A stretch of 64,000 nt of DNA, taken from NCBI GenBank assembly GCA_000727475.1, contig KL647305.1, forward strand, positions 550,856-614,855, written 5' to 3'. A program made the position numbers and the translations under genes. The notes under the pieces are model-generated. The model made no database searches. It saw only the letters and a list, made by a program, of their open reading frames with translations, and was not told the origin of the DNA. The stretch comes from Sarcocystis neurona. Taxonomy: Eukaryota; Apicomplexa; Conoidasida; Eucoccidiorida; Sarcocystidae. Below, in pieces: positions 25,601-32,501 of the stretch (positions are counted from its first letter, which is position 1; each line of letters opens with the position of its first letter).

Positions 25601-28600
25601 ACGCTGCAAAGGCTCGGTCCCTGTTTACTTAGACTTTGTGTGCTGCTGTGGCTGCTGCAGTCGCTGGTGCGGCTCCCTCGCGGAAGCTGCCCCGCTTTTG
25701 CTCTCCGACACTCCCTAGTTAGAGAAGGTGCTGCCACTGCTGCTTAGTGAAGACGCTGTTGTTTCTGTCCAGGTCGACGCACCTGCTGGTGCTGCAACTG
25801 GCGCAGTTAAAAAAACAAGCCAATGTGTCTGCTGTTGTCTCCTATTGCTGTTCGGTGCTGCTGCTGGTCTGTGAGCTCTTGCTACTGCTGCTGCGGCGAC
25901 ACAGCTACCGCTAGTGTATGCCATGGTACTGCTGCAGCTGCTGCGCGCGCACACTGCTGCTTTTTTTGCTGGGCGTATGCTGTTGTCATTGTTGCATCTG
26001 TGGACACTGCTGCAGACGCTGTGCTGTGCTGCAGCTGCTGTTCCCCGTCCTGCTGCATCTGGTGATGCTGCTGCCCCTGACTCTGCCGCTGGCTCCGCGC
26101 TGACTTCTTGCAGGGGAAGTTTGTGGGGTGCTGGATTGCGAGCCTTGAGTGGCTGGCTACCCGGCGCTGCCTAGCGGAGCTCGCCGAACAGCTTCAGCAG
26201 CCGCAGCTGCTGCAGGAGCAGCAACAGCAGAATGTGTTCGAAAATTTGAGCATGGGGGGGCCGTCGCCTGCTGTAGAGCGAACGAGGAGCCACCCGGCTA
26301 GCGACACACCTCTGGCTGTCCAGGAATTGTCGCGGGTCAGTTTGCTGCATGCACTTGCCCATATCTGCATGCTCCCCCCCTGCCTACATCTGAACTGGTG
26401 CACACATACGCGAGAATATACATATGTGTACATATTGACATTACAAGAAGCAAGAGACTCGCCGTTTCTGCGTCGTCTCCGATACACACGGCGGCGCGCA
26501 ACAACAGCACCGGGGACGTGGACACGTGTAGACACGTCTGTAGACGGGTGAGACTCGAGAGCAGCTAACCCGAAGCCATCACAGGGATACTCACACGCGT
26601 AGGTATTCATCTCTATATTTACGTGCATAAATGTGTCTACTGTGAGGACGCCGGTGGGAGACTGGAGAGTGGTTTGCGTGCAGTCAAATATGCATCCATT
26701 CTTCGCTCTGTATGTCTCTTTCTCTGTCTCTGTCTCTCTCTTTATATATGGCGTAAATATTATATATTGCTGCTCCACTGCTACGCCTACTGCTGCGCTA
26801 GTGCTGCTGCCGCGGCACAAGACTGCCTGGTCCACGGCTCCTGGTGGTTTACCTCTGTGGAGGCTGTTCCTCCTCGCTTTTACAGCTGGTTATACTGCCA
26901 GCTATAGCAGCAGCGACGACGGTGGATATCACTGCTACACTTCCTGCTGCGGTCGCTGCGTGTGCTGCTGCTGCTGCTGTCTGTGTGTGTGTGTGCCCGC
27001 TGTTCTACATGCTTGTGAAGAGTGGGTTGCTGTTGCTGCTGCGTTGTGGGTGCTGCTGCGTAGACCACCACTGCTGCACTGCTGATGTGGGGCCTTCTCT
27101 CTCGTCGCTTCTGCTGATTTGTTGTGCTGGTGCTGCAGCTCCTGCAGCACGTGCAGCAGCAATATTTGTTTCCCATGCCTGCTGTCGCAATCGAGGCACC
27201 GCTGGATCTCCTTTGCGCTGCCCTGACGCAGGTGAGCCGCCTGTGCGCCCCACAGGTTTCGCTCCTCTCTCTACAGCAGCAACCTGCCCGCGTTTTCACT
27301 CCCACAATAGGAACGTGTATATATATACAGTCATACGCATATATGATGACACGTGCATTCTATATATTTATGTGTGTACGTATATCTCTACGCGGCAACG
27401 CCTCTCTACAGCTATCTGGATAAAGCCACGTTTGTATGCATGTGTTATAAGCATGTATATCTATGTGTGTCTCTGTATATGTGTGTGTATGTATGCTGTG
27501 TGTGTACCCGTGCACACGCCTGTGGATACAAACATGCACACGTATCCATCCACATATGTATATATATACATATGTATAAACATATATATATATATATACA
27601 TATGTGCCTAAAGATGGATACATGGATGCCTAAGTCTCTGCTGCGCGTCGCCCCCGCGTTATGAAACCGCGTGGCCACAGACGCCATGGCGGTTTGCATG
27701 GACGGCCGTTCTCTTTGCTGCAAGGGTAGACTAAGAAATACACGCAAGTAATCATATGCGTATACACGTGTTTACACATCTATCTGTCTATATATATGTA
27801 TATATTTGTACACGTGTCCTGCGTTGTTGGGGGAGCTGCAGTGCGTACTGGCAAGTGCAGAAAGGGAGGCGTTGTTCTTTGGGAGAACAACAGAGGGAAC
27901 AGCGCAGTAATGACATTCGTATCGTTAACGTGGTATTACACTGGAGCAGTGCAGTAACGGTGACCCTTCCGCATAAAACCTACGAAGGGGAGTTAACGTG
28001 AAGAACAGTGTGGCTTATCTGTTTCCCGCCGGATGCCAGAGGCTTGCACATCTATGCGTACACCTTCAGGCATCTATACATGTATGTCTAATATATCAAA
28101 TACAAACATATATATATATACGTGTATGTATATTGTGAACCCACCCACACACATAGGTGTGTGCTCCCGTGTGTGTGTATGTGTGTGGGCGTGTATGTGC
28201 GCGTCTACAGGGTATACGTACATATATCTGCGACGTGCTTGCCTTTCTTCCAATAAGTGTCTGCGGGATGTGGACATTTGCCCCTTCACACTAGGCGGTC
28301 GTCTATCTACGTGTACGAGTATGTACATATATCTGCTCACATATGTGCATCGTTCCTGCAGAGCCTATACATCGCTAGAGACCATGACAGGAGGCGTACG
28401 GGAGAATATATATGTATATATATATATGTACATAGATTGATAACGGCCATGACAGGAGGTGTACTGGAATCCATATTTGTATGTGTGTATGCATGTATAT
28501 ATATTTGTACACATATATAGATGTATGTAGATCGCTAACGCCCATGACAGGTGTGCCGGAATATATATATATATATATATATACATACGTATATATATAT

Positions 28601-31600
28601 AGATTGGGCGATTGCTTGTGACTGTGACGCTCGTGCGTCGAGGGGCAGTGAGGCTGTGTCCACTTTTGAATTTCTGATGCTGTGCTGCTGCTGCTGCAGA
28701 ACTTGCTGTGCTGATGCCGCTCTGCTGCCGCTCCTGTGCCGCCGCTGCTGTGCCCCGCGCTGCGCTGCCGCTGCGGTGCCGGCGCCGTTAGGCCGCTGCT
28801 GTTGCTGCTCTGCTGGTGCTGCTCTGCTGCCGCTGCACGACTGCTGCGGACGCTAAGCGCCGCTTCGTGTATTGACACATAATCGAGTGGAAAGAAGCAT
28901 CGCGTGCTTTCCCGTCTGTGTGACGTGCGTACGTAGACACACGTGTACACGGACGTATACACGTGTAAGAATATTTGCTCCATCTTCAGGTGGGGAGATG
29001 CGCGTGCTTTTGTTTTTGTTCATACACAGACATGCGCGTCTGTCCACGTATACCGGCTCTATCTCTTTTTCTTTCACGTCTGCGTGTGTCTACCTCAACG
29101 TGTAAACGTAGCAGCAGCTGCAGTAGCTATGCGCTGCTGTTGTGTTGCTGCGCCGCTGCTGTTGCTCCGCCGCCGCTGTTGCTGTTCCGCTGCTGTTGTT
29201 GTTGGCCTTGCAGGAGGTGGCGGCGCATATCTGCGCCTGCAGCGGCATGGGCAGCCTTGCTTTACGGGCGCACGCAGCAGCAGCTGCAGCCCAGGCGGAA
29301 GCGGCGCTCCTATTTTTCAAACGGCAGCTTGTGCCTACTGCCAGGTAGCCCGCGCGCTCTTTCAGCTGTCGCCCAGCAACAAACACGTCTCTTTGCTGCT
29401 CTCCCTTCATGCGCGTTCCCTTTCTCTTCTTCTTCTTTCTGTCTCCCCCTCCTTCCTTTTTGTTCCCGTTCCATCCTCCTTGGCTTTTTTGTTTTAGCTT
29501 CTCTTCTTCCCTTGATGGTGGGTGCTTGAAAGTCTGCATCCCTCTCGTGTTTTCGCATGCGTGAGCTTGTATTGGTGCGCCACCGTCCACACACATATAC
29601 GTATACGTAGGCGCGCATACGTCTGTTTGTGACAGACGCAGATCGACTCTCTTTTCTCCTGTCTGCACGTGTGCAAATCTGCACGACGCCTTTCATTATC
29701 CTACGTCTCCAGCCGGAAGACTGTTCGCATCGGTGAATGCTTGACGGAGGCACCGAGGAGCATTCTGCCGCTACGACGTGTTGCTTTCCGCCTTTTTTCG
29801 GTGTACGTACACTGGATGTTTTTTCGTCTTCGTGGTGCTCGCAGCGGATTTGCCGACACAGAGTCGCAGGCAGTGGAACCCCGCGGACCGTCCCACCCGA
29901 ACACCTCGTCGCTAGTTTTATTCGTCCGAAGAAATACGATGATGTATGCAGTCAGTGCGGTGTTCTATGCGTATTGACGGTTCCGCCGCCTAATATTTTG
30001 GTGAAATCGTAGGTCAGCAAGAGACGAGCGGGAGGCTGGTCTGGCTGTTGCTGTACAGCTGCTGCCACACGCTCGCGCGCATGTCTCCAGCGCGGCCCCC
30101 TCTGCGGCGTACGCCTGCTGCTGTCGGTGCTGCGTGTCGCTCCTGCAGCTGCGTGTCGCTCCTGTAGCTGCGGGTCACCTGTTCTGCCGCTGGTGTCGTT
30201 CTGCTGCACTTGCGCCCTTCCCCTCTTCTCTTGTGCATCTGCTCTGTTGACAATTCCGTCGTCAAGTGGGTGTCGACTGCAGTTGATCTGCTACTGTCCC
30301 CCTGCCGCGGCTGCAGCCGCTGCTGTCCTCCTGCTGCTCCTCGTTCGCCTCCTGCTCTGTGTCAGTGTGAGAAGTTGATAATGCCCCGTCACGTCTTTTC
30401 TCCTGCTCCCTTTTCTGCGTCGTGCCGGTCTGATGGTGGCGTCGTGCTAAGCAGCTCACGCTGTTGCTGCGGAGGTTCGCTGCTGGTGCACCTACATCAC
30501 GCCCGCTTCACGCTGTTAGTTGTATGGCTCTCCGGTAGGTGCGTCACTGCTTCTTGTCGAGTCGCCGTTGCTGTGTGCTTGCTGCGCGTTCGTGTACTCA
30601 TGCGAGGCCTGTGGGTCGCCGCGTCCTGTAGGGCATCCGCTGCTGCCCTTGCTGGTGCACCTGGACCGGCTGCGATCGGTAGCCCTGCTGCCACAAGTAC
30701 GGCTGCAGCTGCTGCCGCTGTACTGCCGCCGCCGCGTCAGGTGCTGGTGCAGTTCGGTCTGGTGCTACGGCGTCTTCCACTGGCTGCAGTGGTTACCGTG
30801 TGTCGCTGCAGGAACTCGTGCTGCAGCTGAGTGTTCACCTGGCACTGCTCTTAGGTTCGCTGCGGCTGCTGGGAGATGTGCTGGCGCAGGGGACGATTCG
30901 CTGCTGCACGCGGCGGATTGCTGTTGACACGGCTGCTGTTACGTTTGTGCAGGCGAAACTGCGAGATGCTGCGGAGTATTCACCAGCTGCTGCTGCTGGA
31001 GGATGCTGCCTTGTGCGACGCTGCTGCAGCTGCGTTTTTCGGCAGAAGACTTCGTGTTCGCATGCAAAAACAGCAGCAGCAGCAGCCTCGAGGGCCGGGA
31101 AGTCAGCTGCCGCTGTCGGCGGACAGGCTGTCTACGCATACCTGCGTGCCACAACAGCAACAAGTGCAGCACCAGCAGGACAAGCATCCGCAAGCACAGC
31201 AGGAGGAACAGATGGAGAACGAGCAGGTGTCGAGATCGGCTGCTACCGGTCTTCCAGTGCAACAAGACTCTTTCCTGCTGGTGCTGCCACCGCTGTTACT
31301 GGCCACGCACGTCCTGCAGCGCCTACCAGGTTCGACGTCTGCTGCCTTCTCTGTAGCGCGCTGGGTTTGCAAAGGCAGCGGCAGCGACTCCGAAAGCGGC
31401 AGCAGCAGCCACGGCAGCAGCAGCATGCACACCAACGACAGTAGCAGCAACAGCGAGGAGGGACGCAGCAGCGGCAGCGAAAGCAGCAGCAGGCTTGTTA
31501 TCGAGAGTAGTGGGTCCTTCGCGCTGGGAACAAGCAGCGAGCTTGCAGCCTGTCTGGCAGTCTATTTACAGCGACGGCGCAGGCGCAGGTGCTGCAGCTG

Positions 31601-32501
31601 CTCCGCCTGTAAACGAGGTTCATTACCAAGCTCTACCGAAGCAGCAGCACAGGAGCCGACAAGATCTCCTGCGACAGCCTTTCGTCCTCTTCCTTCCCCT
31701 GCTGCTTCTGCTGCCACACACGCTGCTGCTTTCACTGCTGATACTTCTGCTCGACTTCGAAAATATAGCGACCGGCGCCTCTTTACCGGCCTGTGGAAAT
31801 GCATACGAAGCTACGATAGCTCCCTGCGGTCGCAGGAAGAGAAGATGCAGCAGCAGCAGTACGAAACGCAGCAGCAGCTGCCTCAGACGCAGCAGTGGCA
31901 AATGGTGCAGCAACAGGTGGCGCAGCAGCAGCACCAAGTCAGTGTGGAGGACTGTATTATCGGCTGGCGGGAGAGTGACGGTGACCCGCTACCGCAAGCG
32001 TGCAGCCGTCTTGAGGGCAGCCGCAGCAGCACGAGTGAACATGCAGCCAGAGTTGAGGAGGAAAGGACGGCAGAGGAATTTGCTGTTCTTGCTGCAGCTT
32101 TGCAGCTGTTATTCAAAGCTGTTGAGCGGCCACTGGAGCCGTCTGCAGCGGGTAGCTGTAGGCAAAGCACGCAGGCAGCATTGCTGCAACAGCGGCATGT
32201 GTGTGTCGAAGCGCAGGAGCAGGAGCAGAACGGAAACGCAGGTGGGCCACTTGATCAGAAGCAGCAATGGAGAGAGAAGGAGCGGAAATTTGACCAGGAA
32301 CAGAAGCTGACGAAGCACGAACAGACGGGAGAAGAACAGCAACTGCAACACGTAGAGACGATGCAGCAGCACGCACGAAGGAGAGAAGCGGAGCACCAGC
32401 AGCTGCCGTTGCAAATTGGGGTGCAGCAGCGGCTCGGACGAGAAGGGGCTACCAACGGAGAATTGCAGAAAAATGAACTACGCAACAGAGAGATAGTGTA
32501 A
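11544..32501 (+). CDS. COG5: Conserved oligomeric Golgi complex subunit 5 (COG5), multi-exon gene
   Basis: COG5 is a lobe-B subunit of the eight-subunit COG tether that captures retrograde vesicles at the Golgi. I followed the human COG5 order through the window. The N-terminal helix around LEQSIAALDAALEDV, the second helix (LQEQIEDAVTFL), the VAAGRREAALVEAAAKQQML helix, ALDTADPALLAAAVEALLHL (20 residues aligned without a gap to the human GLETQNPTQVG region), the MEKDG region, the VLYIHRFARYL region, the MLRSIHQLLLLED region and the C-terminal TGLWKCIRSYDSSLRSQ occur in the family order. Nearly all junctions have GT-AG ends with matching phase. The model is about 1725 residues, twice the human length, because of Gln, Ala and Ser inserts and a Gln/Glu-rich tail. 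The join between exons 9 and 10 is unresolved and a small exon may be missing. Introns are long and CTG-rich. The exons are listed below. Confidence 0.85.
11647..12376 (+). CDS. COG5: COG5 exon 2, N-terminal helical region
   Basis: The frame is open from 11613 but contains no early ATG, so it must be entered by splicing. It holds a Gln run, then a helix resembling the COG5 N terminus (VDVAVYVHRVL and LEQSIAALDAALEDV), a Gln-rich linker, and WEVVTLAALEAAQREAAAIQ, which matches the human LQMMQTRIGALQ helix. It ends at CCAG/GTAACT, a strong donor, in phase 2. Confidence 0.75.
12395..12745. repeat. CAG/CAA/AAC repeat in COG5 intron 2
   Basis: Degenerate CAGCAACAG-type repeats are open in several frames (poly-Gln, poly-Ala/Thr, poly-Asn/Ser). 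This is the largest CAG-oriented tract inside the introns, which are mostly CTG-oriented on this strand. Exons 2 and 3 join cleanly in phase without it. An alternative exon is possible but unsupported. Confidence 0.7.
13535..13735. repeat. (TA)n/(ATAC)n island in COG5 intron 2
   Basis: Alternating TATATACATATATATA runs with ACACGTACACG segments; no coding content. Confidence 0.85.
14143..14251 (+). CDS. COG5: COG5 exon 3
   Basis: A pyrimidine-rich tract and AACAG acceptor precede RLLALQEQIEDAVTFLSAFK, which matches the COG5 helix around ARTAQLARLQVACDLL. The exon enters in phase 2, as exon 2 requires, and ends at GAAGA/GTAAGT in phase 0. Confidence 0.75.
15896..16024 (+). CDS. COG5: COG5 exon 4
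   Basis: Acceptor CTCTGCAG; phase 0. It encodes LLALGEAAERLNTL and then VAAGRREAALVEAAAKQQML, corresponding to the LLFIARARLEVENQAKRLL helix of human COG5. The donor is GCT/GTACGT in phase 0. Confidence 0.75.
17005..17448 (+). CDS. COG5: COG5 exon 5
   Basis: Acceptor GTGCGCAG in phase 0. The join to exon 4 gives ALDTADPALLAAAVEALLHL, which aligns position for position with the human stretch ending in LQVFYNL. Later come a Gly/Ala-rich insert and FSRVEAALQKASLLD. The donor (ACG/GTAGAT) is modest. The frame stays open to 18141, so the exon could run on to the DPLTHT residues, which also resemble the family. Confidence 0.7.
18667..19123 (+). CDS. COG5: COG5 exon 6
   Basis: Acceptor CTGCTGCAG, phase 0. 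It opens with VLLAMEKDG (human FIEEIVKDG) and continues with LLPAVLSAACQHLQSLMREL, matching the family helix around FWNSVTQALSSQF. A Ser/Asn-rich insert and the VVYLLPAVAALLQQSIKHC helix follow. It ends at TCAA/GTACGT in phase 1. Confidence 0.75.
19262..19510. repeat. 15-bp minisatellite in COG5 intron 6
   Basis: About fifteen imperfect copies of CTGCTGCTCCACCTG. Plus frames read Ala/Pro or Leu/His repeats; the minus strand reads a Val-Glu-Gln-Gln-Gln pentapeptide repeat (ORF 19079-19423). Exons 6 and 7 join in phase across it, so it is placed in the intron. Confidence 0.85.
20500..20924 (+). CDS. COG5: COG5 exon 7
   Basis: Acceptor CTGTTTTAG; it enters in phase 1, as exon 6 needs. It encodes EVRVLYIHRFARYLQANLLP (human [20 protein letters not shown] region), a long Gln/Glu-rich insert, then AILKRVAVVVAKELARIEAS (human DGIIKTIASELNVAAVDTN). 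It ends at TCT/GTAAGT, a strong donor, in phase 0. Confidence 0.75.
21089..21160 (+). CDS. COG5: COG5 exon 8 (3' end uncertain)
   Basis: Acceptor CCTCTGCAG, phase 0. VLDTVEKRMQEVVAFCDQQL matches the human KNVAKTIQLYSVKSEQLL helix. Possible phase-0 donors are GTGTCG after 21154, GTGTCC after 21160 and GTGACT after 21331. The longest choice would add about 57 residues without family support. Confidence 0.65.
21350..21830. repeat. (TA)n/(TG)n island in COG5 intron 8
   Basis: About 480 bases of TATATATG, GTATGTGTG and ACGTATACGTGT motifs, including a perfect 14-base palindrome ACACGTATACGTGT near 21740. Non-coding. Confidence 0.85.
22026..22040. repeat. G15 homopolymer
   Basis: Fifteen consecutive G on the plus strand within COG5 intron 8, the longest mononucleotide run I saw in the window. 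Its length may be unstable or a sequencing error. Confidence 0.9.
22490..22557. repeat. 12-bp tandem repeat next to COG5 exon 9
   Basis: One variant copy, four copies of TGCTGCTGCTGA and a partial copy. In the frame of exon 9 it reads Ala-Ala-Ala-Asp. It ends 17 bases before the proposed acceptor, so it could be intronic or part of the protein. Confidence 0.85.
22575..22905 (+). CDS. COG5: COG5 exon 9
   Basis: Acceptor GTCCCGCAG, phase 0. It encodes DFSLRQATQAVAACALLQQE, fitting the family helix around NVAVVNSLYKLHQSVTKVV, followed by a Ser-rich and Arg/Gly-rich insert. The donor is GCAT/GTAAGA in phase 1. The frame is also open upstream through a 12-bp Ala-Ala-Ala-Asp repeat that could be coding if another acceptor is used. 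Confidence 0.65.
23505..23705. repeat. Polypyrimidine TCTC/TGTCTC tract in COG5 intron
   Basis: Two hundred bases almost entirely C, T and isolated G or A in TCTCTGTCTC units. The reverse strand yields a false Arg-Asp/Arg-Glu protein. Confidence 0.85.
24240..24690. repeat. (TA)n/(GT)n island in COG5 intron
   Basis: TATATACATATATATATG near 24270, then a (GT)n run of about 12 units at 24528-24550 and more alternating motifs to 24670. Non-coding. Confidence 0.85.
25081..25459 (+). CDS. COG5: COG5 exon 10, tentative
   Basis: An acceptor GTTGCAG (or CGCGCAG six bases earlier) opens AVWGVAAWTAVLDFDAPPDL and a long Ala/Glu/Thr-rich acidic stretch ending with QDVSDEGEEEAA. The proposed donor is GTT/GTACGC, phase 0. 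Its entry phase (2) does not match the end of exon 9 (1), so a short exon may lie between them; 24690-24810 also has coding-like frames. Weak family similarity. Confidence 0.4.
26114..26335 (+). CDS. COG5: COG5 exon 11
   Basis: A clear acceptor (ACTTCTTGCAG) in phase 0 opens VGCWIASLEWLATRRCLAEL, a Gln run and a Ser/Pro-rich end. The position suits the family region around AIEAIIITMHQEDF. Donor CGG/GTCAGT, phase 0. Confidence 0.55.
27139..27231 (+). CDS. COG5: COG5 exon 12
   Basis: Acceptor GTGCTGCAG and strong donor ACGCAG/GTGAGC, both phase 0. The 31 residues include QYLFPMPAVAIEAPLDLLC. With exon 13 they match the human segment around SLYMKELQGFIARVMSDYF. Confidence 0.65.
27305..27615. 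repeat. (TA)n/(TG)n island in COG5 intron 12
   Basis: Begins about 75 bases after the exon 12 donor; dense ATATATAC and GTATGTGTG motifs. Non-coding. Confidence 0.85.
28085..28610. repeat. (TA)n island with a three-copy GACAGG-centred repeat, COG5 intron 12
   Basis: Within the alternating sequence, a block reading CCATGACAGG followed by GGAATATAT-like sequence occurs at about 28380, 28448 and 28542. Each copy is preceded by a TAGA-type motif and separated by (TA)n of different length. Confidence 0.75.
29214..29344 (+). CDS. COG5: COG5 exon 13
   Basis: Acceptor GGCCTTGCAG, phase 0. It encodes EVAAHICACSGMGSL and then AQAEAALLFFKRQLVPTA, corresponding to the human [20 protein letters not shown]. 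Donor CCAG/GTAGCC, phase 2. Confidence 0.7.
30790..30877 (+). CDS. COG5: COG5 exon 14
   Basis: Acceptor TGGCTGCAG enters in phase 2, as exon 13 requires. GYRVSLQELVLQLSVHLALL matches the human EGGKMRLAADFAQMELAV. To reach the next frame an 88-base intron (GTGCTG to GCGAG, 30878-30965) is proposed; its acceptor lacks a good pyrimidine tract, so this junction is the weakest at the 3' end. Confidence 0.6.
30966..32501 (+). CDS. COG5: COG5 exon 15, terminal exon
   Basis: It encodes 511 residues and a TAA stop. MLRSIHQLLLLEDA equals the human MLRSFRPLLFQ region. LVLPPLLLATHVLQRLPGS follows after a Gln-rich insert, then TGLWKCIRSYDSSLRSQ (human IRGALEAYVQSVRSREG) and EEFAVLAAALQLLFKAV (human KEFAPVYPIMVQLLQKA). 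About 130 Gln/Glu-rich residues extend beyond the family's usual C terminus. Confidence 0.8.
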   Translation: MLRSIHQLLLLEDAALCDAAAAAFFGRRLRVRMQKQQQQQPRGPGSQLPLSADRLSTHTCVPQQQQVQHQQDKHPQAQQEEQMENEQVSRSAATGLPVQQDSFLLVLPPLLLATHVLQRLPGSTSAAFSVARWVCKGSGSDSESGSSSHGSSSMHTNDSSSNSEEGRSSGSESSSRLVIESSGSFALGTSSELAACLAVYLQRRRRRRCCSCSACKRGSLPSSTEAAAQEPTRSPATAFRPLPSPAASAATHAAAFTADTSARLRKYSDRRLFTGLWKCIRSYDSSLRSQEEKMQQQQYETQQQLPQTQQWQMVQQQVAQQQHQVSVEDCIIGWRESDGDPLPQACSRLEGSRSSTSEHAARVEEERTAEEFAVLAAALQLLFKAVERPLEPSAAGSCRQSTQAALLQQRHVCVEAQEQEQNGNAGGPLDQKQQWREKERKFDQEQKLTKHEQTGEEQQLQHVETMQQHARRREAEHQQLPLQIGVQQRLGREGATNGELQKNELRNREIV

